From positions 372,001 to 436,000 of the forward strand of contig NZ_PYOD01000003.1 in assembly GCF_003026285.1 (NCBI RefSeq): DNA of 64,000 nucleotides, read 5' to 3'. The notes under the pieces are model-generated. The model did no database searches, was not told where the DNA came from, and saw only the letters and a program-made list of their open reading frames with translations. Source of the stretch: Photobacterium profundum (lineage in GTDB: Bacteria; Pseudomonadota; Gammaproteobacteria; Enterobacterales; Vibrionaceae). A program made the translations under genes and the position numbers. Positions 17,716-25,850 of this stretch are shown here, one piece after another. The stretch's first letter is position 1; every line of letters begins with the position of its first letter.

Positions 17716-19164
17716 CTATCGCCACCTTAATAGACGACTCAGTTTTGATGGGTGATATGACCAACAGTGATCAAACATTGTCATTAATTCAGGGTTACCG
17801 TAGCGAGATAAATTAATGGCGTGAAATCGGTTTTTTTGCTCTTTTAGTTTACTGATCCTAGCCAGCATTTCAGTTGGTTGAGAAGGTGCGATAAAATCAG
17901 ATAACACAACCAAATCAGCATTTTTGTACTTATCGGACGTCATAAGATCAATCGATTGATCCAATACCGGTCCTAAATCTGTACCACCATGGAAAGAATA
18001 AGACAGAAAGTTCAACACTTCCGTTAAACCATCTTGTTTCGTGAGTTCATACGTTATCTGTTGAGTTGAGAACATGATCACGTAACAATCACGATCTTCT
18101 GCTAACGCAATTTGCATCAAACCATACGCAAGTGCTTTAGCACATTGCTCTGGAAAGCCAGACATCGACCCCGACGCATCGATACAAACAATAAAGGGAC
18201 CTTTATCTTGATCGACTTGCTTGGTTTGACGTTTAAATGCTTTTACTTTTCGTAATTTACGTTGTGAACCCTGTACGCGATAATTCATTAAACGCTTATC
18301 GACAAGGTGTTTATAAAACACAACTTCGAGTTCAGGATAAGCAAGAAACATAGCTTCATTGGGCAGCAACTTGGATAAGTCATCACTTTCATGAATGCCG
18401 ACAATATCATCGGTTACACTGTCACTCTTCTCTTCAACCATTCGTAAATCTTCAGATTTCACTCGCTCTTTATTAGGGTCATCAATTTCATTCGCCATTC
18501 TTCCAAGCTTTTCTGCGATCTCTTTCAAGCCATTATTCTTCTTTAAGAAAGTGGCAATGGATTTCATGGAATCGATATCTGTACGCGTTAGCTTCGCTTT
18601 CGCCATATCCCACAATCGCCCCGCTTTCTTGGGGTCGCCTGCTTCTGTAACTTCTTCCATTTGTTTCATGGTTTCAATACGCTGGTATAAATCAGCAATC
18701 AGCTTATCTTTATGTTGCTCAAGATCGTTGGCTTGTGCTTCTTTTAGCGCATGTGACAAATACTCATACCATGTATTGCAGAAGTAGCTCTGAAACATCG
18801 GGTTATGCTTTTCATGTTCTCGTGCATTTAACCGTTTAGCTTTAAAATAAAAAGCGGACTTCCCTTCTAGCTTACGAATAACTGTATCAATGTTATCCAT
18901 GAACTCTTCCTGACTCCAATTACTTGCAGCCTGATAAAGTTCGAGCTCTTGGCTAAATTGTTCTTCAATACTGACATTTGAAATTTTGTTCTTAACTTGA
19001 CCACGCCATTTCATTACCTGGTTTTTCATCGCTCCTTTAATACCAGGACTGGCTTCAGCTGCCATCAAGAGCTGTGGTCGAGCCATCACTTCATGCACAG
19101 CATTATCAATAATGCCAGACTCAGCGAGCATCAGCGCGAGGTTAATACCTTCAGATACCGGCAT
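17716..19164 (-). CDS. viaA: VWA-domain partner of RavA
   Basis: A 482-residue ViaA protein. The N-terminal helical half includes MPVSEGINLALMLAESG. The C-terminal von Willebrand A domain begins near residue 320 and has the MIDAS motif DASGSMSG, with further metal-site residues in HGGTDL and LSDF. ViaA works with the MoxR-type ATPase RavA; in E. coli the pair associates with the inducible lysine decarboxylase and with respiratory iron-sulfur enzymes. It lies 28 nt downstream of ravA on the same strand, and this gene order is the conserved one. The terminator is at 17668-17695. Confidence 0.95.
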   Translation of the reverse strand: MPVSEGINLALMLAESGIIDNAVHEVMARPQLLMAAEASPGIKGAMKNQVMKWRGQVKNKISNVSIEEQFSQELELYQAASNWSQEEFMDNIDTVIRKLEGKSAFYFKAKRLNAREHEKHNPMFQSYFCNTWYEYLSHALKEAQANDLEQHKDKLIADLYQRIETMKQMEEVTEAGDPKKAGRLWDMAKAKLTRTDIDSMKSIATFLKKNNGLKEIAEKLGRMANEIDDPNKERVKSEDLRMVEEKSDSVTDDIVGIHESDDLSKLLPNEAMFLAYPELEVVFYKHLVDKRLMNYRVQGSQRKLRKVKAFKRQTKQVDQDKGPFIVCIDASGSMSGFPEQCAKALAYGLMQIALAEDRDCYVIMFSTQQITYELTKQDGLTEVLNFLSYSFHGGTDLGPVLDQSIDLMTSDKYKNADLVVLSDFIAPSQPTEMLARISKLKEQKNRFHAINLSRYGNPELMTMFDHCWSYHPSKLSRLLRWR

Positions 19165-19192
19165 AGGCCACTCCCTTTAGTTGTGAGAAAAG

Positions 19193-20845
19193 TTACGAGA
19201 AAAACTCAGATAATTGAGAAATTCTGAACGCACTTTTTTCAATCACTAACTTTAATTCTGAAACTGATTCAGAGGCTTCGGAAATACTGCATTCAATTAA
19301 TGTTGGTATTTCTTTCTCAACAAAATTATGTGGAAGTGCACCGTGGAAGCTCGTACGAGAGATCTTGATATTATGCTCAGCATCGGTCACTTTACCTGAC
19401 GCCTGCTTCACGCGTTCTTGCAGCTGTTCATTTTGTTTTGCTGTAATGCCTTTATTACCGGCAATGCCAACTAACACAGAGCGATTCGCGATATCTTTAA
19501 TCACCAAGCGACATTGGGCATCAATTTCAAACTGAAGGCGGCACAGGTTGGTATTTTTATTGACGAAGCCATAGACATCACAATGCCCAGTTCGAATTTT
19601 TTTATCGAATTCATCACCATCAACGTAAACCCAGCGACTATCGCCTTGCTCTTTTTCAGAAACAGACGGATTTTGTTGAAGCATAACCAATTTAATCATG
19701 CGCGGGTTGTTATTCACATTGTAGCGCTTCGAGGTACTGAAGTTATATTTAAACCACTCTTTACGTAATGTAGATTCACGGCTGAATGTTACAACAAGAT
19801 CAGAGGCAACCTGTTCATTTACCTCATCAATAATCTGTTGAGCTTCGTTCGCATCAGATTGTGATGCACTTTGATCAAAGGCTTTTTCTGTCGCGAATTC
19901 ACGTACCAATGTTCGAATAACATTGCGCGATTCTGGGCTGTGCCATAAGCAATCTTGAAGTAACAAGAGATCGAGCGGGTTGATTTCGTCTCGACCATTA
20001 AAGAAAGCACTCGCTTTTAATAGGCGTACAGACTTCTTCCAACGTCGATCTGAAATATACAGTTCACTATCTGCTTCCGCGATATCAGCAGTTTCTGATT
20101 GCTTTTCTATCATTGATTTTAGTTGATAGATTTTTTCGAAAATTTCTTCAGATAATTTAACGTCTTCAATGCAAGCCTGCCATTGAACATATTCTTCATC
20201 TTTAATGGTTAAACTTGGATCCACTACGACAGATGTTCGACCGTCATCCATTAGCATCGATTTGAAATTTTTCTTTTCTTGAATGCGATTAACGAACACA
20301 CGAACAAGCATGCGGTCATAGAGAGCATCAAGCCCACTATCTTCGTCTGGTAGCTCGTTAGACGCTGTAATCAGCAAACGCATGGGTACAGGTAATACAT
20401 CCTGACCATTTTTAAAGGTACGTTCGTTTACAACGGTTAGTAATGTATTGAGGATTGCAGGGCCAGCTTTCCATATTTCATCGAGGAAAACGACTTGAGC
20501 TGTTGGCAAATATCCGTCGATTAAACGCACATACTTACCATTGTCTTTGAGTTCTTGAATTGATAAAGGGCCAAACACTTCTTCAGGTGTTGAAAAACGG
20601 GTCATCAAGTAATCAAAAAATTTACTGTTATCGAAGGCTTGTATTAAGCGTTTAGCAATTAAACTTTTAGCAATACCAGGAGGGCCAAGTAAAAAAACAC
20701 TCTCACCCGCTAAAGCAGAAAGTAAGCAAAGTTTGATGGTTTCTTCACGCTCATATACACCGCTAGACAGCGATTTAATAAGTTTTTGAATCCTCTCAGA
20801 AATTAACGCTTTATTTGGTTGTGCAGATTTTGCCATTGTTAGCAT
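19193..20845 (-). CDS. ravA: MoxR-family AAA+ ATPase RavA
   Basis: A 550-residue MoxR AAA+ ATPase. Walker A is GPPGIAKS (54-61), Walker B is VVFLDEIWKA, sensor 1 lies near LLITASNELPDEDSGLDALYDR, and the sensor-2 region near RRWKKSVRLLKA. A C-terminal LARA-like domain, which in E. coli binds lysine decarboxylase and ppGpp, would occupy about 330-500. The start at 20845 has GAGAGG nine bases upstream; an internal ATG three codons later lacks this spacing. It is the first gene of the ravA-viaA operon. A long AT-rich upstream region with an 11-bp perfect inverted repeat (20937-20971) precedes it. Confidence 0.94.
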   Translation of the reverse strand: MLTMAKSAQPNKALISERIQKLIKSLSSGVYEREETIKLCLLSALAGESVFLLGPPGIAKSLIAKRLIQAFDNSKFFDYLMTRFSTPEEVFGPLSIQELKDNGKYVRLIDGYLPTAQVVFLDEIWKAGPAILNTLLTVVNERTFKNGQDVLPVPMRLLITASNELPDEDSGLDALYDRMLVRVFVNRIQEKKNFKSMLMDDGRTSVVVDPSLTIKDEEYVQWQACIEDVKLSEEIFEKIYQLKSMIEKQSETADIAEADSELYISDRRWKKSVRLLKASAFFNGRDEINPLDLLLLQDCLWHSPESRNVIRTLVREFATEKAFDQSASQSDANEAQQIIDEVNEQVASDLVVTFSRESTLRKEWFKYNFSTSKRYNVNNNPRMIKLVMLQQNPSVSEKEQGDSRWVYVDGDEFDKKIRTGHCDVYGFVNKNTNLCRLQFEIDAQCRLVIKDIANRSVLVGIAGNKGITAKQNEQLQERVKQASGKVTDAEHNIKISRTSFHGALPHNFVEKEIPTLIECSISEASESVSELKLVIEKSAFRISQLSEFFS

Positions 20846-20936
20846 AATTCCCGACCTCTCTAATTGTTATGTCCATGTGCCAAAGCACAACAATTGCTGT
20901 CATTACTTAGCATAGACACAATACCTCAGATGTTGC

Positions 20937-20971
20937 AAAAGTGTTAACAACAAATACCTTTTAACACTTTT
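20937..20971. repeat. 11-bp perfect inverted repeat upstream of ravA
   Basis: AAAAGTGTTAA (20937-20947) and its exact complement TTAACACTTTT (20961-20971) are separated by 13 nt, 92 nt upstream of the ravA start. It could be an operator or a leader hairpin. Confidence 0.7.
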
Positions 20972-21350
20972 ATATCAAAGAGATCTGTCAACAACAAGCA
21001 AGCAAACATTGTTTGCAAAAATAATGATCAACCGAAAACACTTACCATTAGAAATGCAAAGTTACATTTACTTACAAATAATCAATAAATCAATGCGTTA
21101 AATCGCATTTATTGATAAATCTATTTTCATGCCAATAATATACAAACAAAAATTAAAATTTTTAAATTTTTAAATTTCAAACCATATCGTTTTGTATGAA
21201 ATAGCAACACTCTTTCATGGGCATTTTTTAGCAGCAGGTTTTATTTTATAAAATATAAAATAATTTATAGGGTCAAATTCAACTCATTTCGTTTTAAAAA
21301 TCCGTCACACAAAAGACACAGACAATGTTTCCTCATTGAAAAAAGGTAAA

Positions 21351-21384
21351 CATCTTGTCCAAGTATATGCACTTTGACAAGATG
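21351..21384. promoter_or_regulatory. Inverted repeat upstream of the diguanylate cyclase gene
   Basis: CATCTTGTC (21351-21359) and GACAAGATG (21376-21384) form a perfect 9-bp pair. Allowing one mismatch, the arms extend to about 13 bp (CATCTTGTCCAAG / CTTTGACAAGATG) around the centre TATATGCA. It ends 35 nt before the GGDEF start codon, a typical operator position. Confidence 0.5.
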
Positions 21385-21419
21385 GCTCTGTTATCTTCAA
21401 CAAAAACCCTAAGGCTATA

Positions 21420-22277
21420 ATGAACAACGTATCTCAACTTCCTATGCGACTGATTATTATCGTGTGCATTGGCATTTTGCTATCGGCATTAATACCGTCA
21501 AGTGAAAGCCTTGAAGTACTCACCTCAATCATAACCTTAGTATTAATTGTGATGCTGTTACTCGAAGATTTTGGTAAAGAAACTAAATCTTGGCTTATTT
21601 TGGCTTTAGGCACTTATAGTCTTGGTGTTGTTGCTGATCTATTAGATGAGATTCCAGAACTAAACAATCATAAACTACTCAATAATGCAGATGATGTTTT
21701 CATGCATATTGGTGTTTTTCTTATGTGTTTCTGTTTTATTAAAATGCTTCATCAGCGCCGTACATTAATAGATAGCCTAAATACACAAATAACCAAAGCA
21801 CGTGATTTAGAAGGTGTACTCAGTCGTCAGGCATTGCAAGATGAATTAACAGGTTTACTAAATCGTCGTTCGTTATTCCGCCGTTTTGATGAAATGGCAA
21901 TTAACCAGCAGAGGGGGATGCTCGCCTACATTGATATTGATAATTTCAAACAGGTGAACGATCGATTTGGCCATACTCTAGGTGATGAATTACTCATTAT
22001 TACTGCGAACAGTTTGTTAAAAACGGTGCCTCTTGGCAGTCGAATTTATCGAATTGGGGGTGATGAATTCATTGTTTTACTGCCTAGCGATGATCAGCAG
22101 ATGTGTGATGAATGGATTAGTGAACTTTACGATATAACAAAAAGCACCCGCGGTGAATATAACATTGGCATCAGTATCGGCATTGCACCCTACTACCCAG
22201 GAAACCTAAGTGATCCTGATTCTATTCTCACACAAGCAGACAAAGCTATGTATAAAGATAAAAAAACAAAAAAATAA
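21420..22277 (+). CDS. Membrane-bound GGDEF diguanylate cyclase
   Basis: A 285-residue protein with about four N-terminal membrane helices (8-25, 31-49, 58-75, 93-110), a short coiled linker and a GGDEF domain from about residue 136. The active-site motif is an intact GGDEF at 213-217, with DIDNFKQVND (172-181) giving metal and substrate residues. It should therefore make cyclic-di-GMP from two GTP at the inner membrane. The inhibitory I-site RxxD expected at 204-207 reads PLGS, so classical product inhibition is probably absent. The 54-aa gene on the opposite strand ends 12 nt away. Confidence 0.9.
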   Translation: MNNVSQLPMRLIIIVCIGILLSALIPSSESLEVLTSIITLVLIVMLLLEDFGKETKSWLILALGTYSLGVVADLLDEIPELNNHKLLNNADDVFMHIGVFLMCFCFIKMLHQRRTLIDSLNTQITKARDLEGVLSRQALQDELTGLLNRRSLFRRFDEMAINQQRGMLAYIDIDNFKQVNDRFGHTLGDELLIITANSLLKTVPLGSRIYRIGGDEFIVLLPSDDQQMCDEWISELYDITKSTRGEYNIGISIGIAPYYPGNLSDPDSILTQADKAMYKDKKTKK

Positions 22278-22288
22278 AGACTTAACTC

Positions 22289-22453
22289 TTACATTAGTAA
22301 CATATCCAATTCTTCATCTGTTAATATTTGGTTAATCACATTCACGCTTTCAACATCATGGCTTTCTTTTGTTTTCAAATACACTTGCCGCCGCTGTTGC
22401 TTATCAAGTTTTGATAGCTTATCCATAAATTCTGAAAAGTCATATTCTTCCAT
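22289..22453 (-). CDS. Putative 54-residue acidic helical protein
   Basis: A short ORF from ATG 22453 to TAA 22289-22291, with an AGGAG Shine-Dalgarno about seven bases before the start. The product begins MEEYDFSEFMDKLSK and ends EELDMLLM. It is rich in charged residues, has a QQRRQVYLK middle and no membrane segment, and should be largely helical. I do not recognise a family. It is convergent with the diguanylate cyclase gene (12-nt gap). No clear terminator was seen. Evidence is the ribosome-binding site and balanced coding-like composition only. Confidence 0.55.
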   Translation of the reverse strand: MEEYDFSEFMDKLSKLDKQQRRQVYLKTKESHDVESVNVINQILTDEELDMLLM

Positions 22454-22743
22454 TTCGTAACTCCTTCAATCTACAGCGTCACCTTGATTTTAAAGACGTA
22501 ATTAATAAGTAATTTACGAAAAACATATTCCTCTTGTTCATATTCATCTGTTCTCACGAGCTTTTCAATACCCTATATGAATATTTATGATGAAGATCAA
22601 ACCTGAAGCTACTTCCATAATTATAATTTTACAATAGTAAAAGCACTAAATTTATGGTTTCGATATTAATATTATCAATAAAGGTAATACTTATTGTTTT
22701 TAAATTCACCTCCTTCCTTCATTTAGGCAGTGATTTCACAGAA
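22454..22743. other. Non-coding region before the PstS-like gene
   Basis: AT-rich stretch. I see no ORF with a ribosome-binding site and no clear hairpin, apart from the regulatory sites listed separately at 22744-22790. Confidence 0.4.
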
Positions 22744-22761
22744 CTGTCACACATCCGTAAT
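22744..22761 (+). promoter_or_regulatory. Candidate Pho box upstream of the PstS-like gene
   Basis: CTGTCACACATCCGTAAT resembles the 18-bp PhoB consensus of two CTGTCAT-type 7-mers separated by four AT-rich bases (CTGTCAC, ACAT, CCGTAAT). It sits 38 nt before the start codon of a phosphate-binding-protein gene, which makes phosphate-starvation control likely. The second half-site is weaker than the first. Confidence 0.6.
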
Positions 22762-22790
22762 AAGATGGTGTGAAATCAAACTTATTACGG
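22755..22790. repeat. 10-bp perfect inverted repeat overlapping the Pho box and ribosome-binding site
   Basis: CCGTAATAAG (22755-22764) and CTTATTACGG (22781-22790) are exact complements 16 nt apart. The left arm overlaps the Pho box. The right arm contains the first two G of the GGAG Shine-Dalgarno (22789-22792) of the gene starting at 22800. Confidence 0.75.
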
Positions 22791-22799
22791 AGAAAGTCA

Positions 22800-23627
22800 A
22801 TGTTTTCTAGGGCAACTACCCTTGTGGCATTGTGTGCAAGCGTGGCGTTTAGTGCACAGGCCAAAACAGATACTGTCACAGTTACTGGATCGACATCGGT
22901 AAGCCATGTGATGGAAATCTTAGCAGAAGCTTATTCAACCTCTCATAAAGATACTTTTATTGCTATCCAAGGTATTGGTTCTTCTGCTGGCATTTCTGCA
23001 GTCAAACAAGATGCAGCAGAAATGGGCATGAGCTCTCGCCGTCTCAGTGAAGATGAGATAACCCCTGATGTGAAAATGGTAACAATCGCACACGATGGCA
23101 TTGCATTGGTCGTCAATAAAAACAACCCTGTTGACAACCTCACAAAAGAGCAAGTATCAAAGATTTACCACGGGGAAATTAAAAACTGGAAAGAAGTCGG
23201 TGGTCCAGATCTAAAAATGGCTGTTGTTAGCCGTGAAAATGCTTCTGGTTCACGCTTTTCTTTTGAAGATTTTATGGGGTTAACCCAGAATATTAAAGGT
23301 CACAGAGTATCTGATATAAACCCGCAACTATTAGTCGTTAACACCAATGGAATGGTGAAAAGTTTAGTATCTCGTAATCTACATGCTCTTGGCTATATGT
23401 CTTTAGGCTCTGTTGATGATTCTATTAAGCCGTTGTCTTTTGAAGGTATTAAACCAACCATTGATAACCTAGAATCAGGAGACTACTTAATCTCCCGCCC
23501 TTTTTTAATGTTGTATAAAGAGAAAAACGTATCAAAAAATGCACAAGCGTTTTTAAACTACGTTACTTCTAGTGAAGGGCAGAATATTATTGATGAACGT
23601 GGATACATTGCTATTAATAAAAGTTAA
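22800..23627 (+). CDS. PstS-family phosphate-binding protein (orphan)
   Basis: A 275-residue exported solute-binding protein. The signal peptide is cleaved after about residue 21 (VAFSAQA). The PstS-like domain begins with VTVTGSTSVSHVMEILAEAY, then IQGIGSSAGISAVKQDAAEMGMSSR, and SRENASGSRFSFEDFMG; these Ser/Thr/Arg-rich loops are the phosphate-contact segments of the family. ATG 22800 (MFSRATTL) was chosen over an in-frame GTG at 22770: it has GGAG eight bases upstream, and the longer N-terminus would overlap the Pho box region. No pstC, pstA or pstB gene adjoins, so it must serve a transporter encoded elsewhere or act in signalling. Confidence 0.88.
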   Translation: MFSRATTLVALCASVAFSAQAKTDTVTVTGSTSVSHVMEILAEAYSTSHKDTFIAIQGIGSSAGISAVKQDAAEMGMSSRRLSEDEITPDVKMVTIAHDGIALVVNKNNPVDNLTKEQVSKIYHGEIKNWKEVGGPDLKMAVVSRENASGSRFSFEDFMGLTQNIKGHRVSDINPQLLVVNTNGMVKSLVSRNLHALGYMSLGSVDDSIKPLSFEGIKPTIDNLESGDYLISRPFLMLYKEKNVSKNAQAFLNYVTSSEGQNIIDERGYIAINKS

Positions 23628-23663
23628 TCAATAACAATTAAAGTAGCTCACTGTTCTCATTTA

Positions 23664-23708
23664 AAAAGCTAACCAAATTACATTAATCATCTGCATTGGT
23701 TAGCTTTT
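23664..23708. terminator. Bidirectional terminator
   Basis: Twelve-bp perfect stem AAAAGCTAACCA/TGGTTAGCTTTT (23664-23675, 23697-23708) between the convergent PstS-like and sulfurtransferase genes, usable in both directions. Confidence 0.88.
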
Positions 23709-23726
23709 CCACTTCAATATTGAGGC

Positions 23727-24572
23727 TTACTTTATAACTGGATATTTATACGTAGACCCCCACTCAGTCCACGAACCATCATAGACTGTCAGCATTTTAC
23801 GCCCAGCAAGTTCAGCCCCCAGAGCCAGCACACACGCTGTCACACCCGATCCACAGCTAAAAATTAGTCGCTGATCTGCATCAGAAACAGCGTTAAAACG
23901 ATTAATGAGCAATTCTTTATTAATAAAGAAGCCATCTTTAATTAATTGCGAAAATGGAAGACTTTTCGCATTCGGCATGTGGCCGCCTCTTACCCCTTGC
24001 CTAGGTTCTGGTTCTGTTCCAAAAAAACGAGCTGCACCACGGGCATCGATAACGGCGACTGAATGATCTTCTAGTAGGCTTTCCAATGTATCAGCATCAA
24101 TAACCCATTCAGGTTCAAAAATCGCTTTATAGGCCGTAACTTCTGGAGCTGCCAACTCCCCCTTTTCTACTGGGTTACTTCCCGCTAACCAAGCAGGAAA
24201 GCCACCATCAAGCACAGCAACATTTTTATGCCCCATAGCTTTAAACATCCACCAGACTCGAGGCGCAGAGAATAACCCTTGGGTATCATATACAACAACA
24301 ATATCATCGTTGTTGATGCCTAATTCTGACACTGCTTTTTCAAACAATGCTGGCGATGGAAGCATATGTGGAAATTGTGTATTGGGGGCTGCTATTTTCT
24401 TATCAAAATCAAAATACTGAGCACCCGGAATGCGCTTTTCATTCCACTCTTGTTGTGGATTTCGAGTTGAACCAGGCAAAAACCAACTTGCATCTAATAT
24501 TACAAGATTATCATCGACTAAATGTTCAGCTAACCAGTCCGTTGTTACTAAAGATGAAGGTACTAATGGCAT
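23727..24572 (-). CDS. sseA: 3-mercaptopyruvate sulfurtransferase (two-domain rhodanese)
   Basis: A 281-residue tandem rhodanese. The inactive N-terminal domain covers about 1-140 (WLAEHLVDDNLVILDASW, YDTQGLFSAPRVWWMF, LDGGFPAWL) and the catalytic domain about 155-281. The active-site loop is CGSGVTAC with nucleophile Cys240. This is the mercaptopyruvate-type sequence (CG[ST]GVT) rather than the thiosulfate-type CRxGxR. It transfers sulfur from 3-mercaptopyruvate to thiol or cyanide acceptors in the cytoplasm. Length matches E. coli SseA. It is a single gene with the shared terminator at 23664-23708. Confidence 0.93.
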   Translation of the reverse strand: MPLVPSSLVTTDWLAEHLVDDNLVILDASWFLPGSTRNPQQEWNEKRIPGAQYFDFDKKIAAPNTQFPHMLPSPALFEKAVSELGINNDDIVVVYDTQGLFSAPRVWWMFKAMGHKNVAVLDGGFPAWLAGSNPVEKGELAAPEVTAYKAIFEPEWVIDADTLESLLEDHSVAVIDARGAARFFGTEPEPRQGVRGGHMPNAKSLPFSQLIKDGFFINKELLINRFNAVSDADQRLIFSCGSGVTACVLALGAELAGRKMLTVYDGSWTEWGSTYKYPVIK

Positions 24573-24880
24573 TCAATATTCCTTATAAATAACGCTGAAT
24601 AAAAACTTACAAACCGACAAGTTAAGAGAAAATCTTGCGCATTAAATATCTAGCACAAACTCTTTAAACTGCGAGGGTTAACCCTATCTTTTTTCTTTTA
24701 CTACCACAATGATAGTATGTGCAGGTCTGAGTTATGTTTCACAGCAATAAAAAACAAATTAGAATAAGGGAACTTGCTTCGTTATTACTTACCCTCTGAG
24801 AAAAGTATTTAAATTGTGCCCTCCCCCCCAACCTCTCCAATAGTTTCGCTGAATTCGAATGCTCATTTAAAATCAACCAT
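24573..24880. other. Intergenic region before the toxin-antitoxin promoter
   Basis: About 300 nt with no convincing gene. A minus-strand open frame here and in the next 60 nt overlaps the toxin-antitoxin operators and has no ribosome-binding site. A run of eight C occurs near 24823. Confidence 0.4.
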
Positions 24881-24950
24881 GTGTCAAAGTGACACAGAAA
24901 TTGCCAGCACCAAACAACCATGCCATACTTCTCTTGTGACACTTTGACAC
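24881..24950 (+). promoter_or_regulatory. Toxin-antitoxin promoter flanked by two inverted operator copies
   Basis: GTGTCAAAGTGACACA (24881-24896) and TGTGACACTTTGACAC (24935-24950) are inverted copies of one 16-bp site, with 15 of 16 positions matching. Between them lies a predicted promoter: -35 TTGCCA (24901-24906), a 17-nt spacer, and an extended -10 TGCCATACT (24921-24929). The right operator starts near the predicted transcription start and ends 14 nt before the antitoxin ATG. This fits autorepression by a ribbon-helix-helix antitoxin binding both sites. Confidence 0.75.
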
Positions 24951-24964
24951 CTACGGAGGTTTAT

Positions 24965-25237
24965 ATGGCCACAGCATTACCACGTATCACTGCCCGTGTA
25001 GACATTGATACTCAAGAACTACTATCACAAGCAGCAGCTATCGCTGGTATGTCTAGTATTAACTCATTTGTTCTTAGCGCAGCTGTTGAGAAAGCGAAAC
25101 AGATCATGGAACGAGAACGCGCACTAAAGCTAAGCCAACGCGATGCAATGATGCTAATGGATGCGCTGGATGAGCCAGCAAAACCTAATGCTCGTTTGCA
25201 ACAGGCTGCCGCTCGTTATAAGGATAAATCCCAATAA
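24965..25237 (+). CDS. DUF1778 family (TacA-type) antitoxin
   Basis: A 90-residue antitoxin. The N-terminal ribbon-helix-helix (ALPRITARVDIDTQELLSQAAAIAGMS, about 4-30) is the DNA-binding part, and the C-terminal tail (about 50-90, SQRDAMMLMDALDEPAKPNA) is the part that wraps the toxin in this family. The ATG at 24965 has a strong GGAGG six bases upstream; the open frame extends 15 codons further up, but that would run into the operator. The stop codon TAA overlaps the toxin ATG by one base. Autoregulation through the paired operators at 24881-24950 is expected. Confidence 0.92.
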   Translation: MATALPRITARVDIDTQELLSQAAAIAGMSSINSFVLSAAVEKAKQIMERERALKLSQRDAMMLMDALDEPAKPNARLQQAAARYKDKSQ

Positions 25238-25734
25238 TGAAGACGGTACAATTAGACAAAGCTAAACACGACCGTCATCGCTTTGATTGTGGGATTAATG
25301 CGCTAAACAATTATTTGAAAATCATGGCGAGTCAACAGGCTAAGAAAGATAATACCCGTACATTTGTGCTTGAAGATGTAAACTGTACCGAACATATTAT
25401 CGGCTATTATACGCTTACAATGACACCGATTGATTTAGCATCACTTCCTACGAAACTACAAAAGAAGCATCATAATACGAGCTCTGGCGGCTTAATCGCA
25501 AGGCTTGCAGTTGACCAACGATACAAAAGTAATGGCTATGGCGAATGGTTACTGATTGATGCACTTCAAAAATTACTGATGGCCAGTGATACTGTCGCAT
25601 TCCCTGTTGTTATCGTTGATGCTAAAGATGGTGCAGAATACTTCTACAAAAAATATGGGTTTACTGCATTTCAAGATGCTGAAAACAAACTCTTTATCAC
25701 AATTTCAGATGTAAGAGCGAGCATTGGCAATTAA
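25237..25734 (+). CDS. GNAT-type toxin (TacT/AtaT family)
   Basis: A 165-residue GNAT acetyltransferase of the toxin class that acetylates the amino group of charged tRNA and blocks translation. The family opening HRFDCGINALNNYLKIMASQQ (about 14-34) is present. So are the acetyl-CoA loop QRYKSNGYG (94-102) and the C-terminal AEYFYKKYGF with Tyr140, the position of the catalytic tyrosine in TacT. Which aminoacyl-tRNA it modifies cannot be told. It is translationally coupled to the DUF1778 antitoxin by a one-base overlap. All key parts are intact, so the pair is probably functional. Confidence 0.92.
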   Translation: MKTVQLDKAKHDRHRFDCGINALNNYLKIMASQQAKKDNTRTFVLEDVNCTEHIIGYYTLTMTPIDLASLPTKLQKKHHNTSSGGLIARLAVDQRYKSNGYGEWLLIDALQKLLMASDTVAFPVVIVDAKDGAEYFYKKYGFTAFQDAENKLFITISDVRASIGN

Positions 25735-25850
25735 GACGTCAACTCATTATTCTTCATATCTCACTCATTATAACCTGCGTAATTTTCGTTTATCTTATTC
25801 CAGCCAAACTTAGCTTACGGTCTTAATCGCTAAATTTCTCATATATGACA

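Larger units (their letters stand above)
20846..21419. other. AT-rich divergent promoter region (574 nt)
   Basis: Non-coding region between ravA (minus) and the GGDEF gene (plus). It holds a perfect 11-bp inverted repeat at 20937-20971, a stretch of repeated TTTTTAAA units near 21153-21179, TTATAAAATATAAAATAAT near 21246-21263, and an inverted repeat at 21351-21384. No ORF with a ribosome-binding site is visible. Such AT-rich DNA is a likely H-NS target, which is inference. Confidence 0.6.

Noticed and set aside
24739..24942. 67-codon minus-strand ORF upstream of the antitoxin
   Set aside because: It covers both operator palindromes and the promoter, lacks a ribosome-binding site and has no recognisable product.
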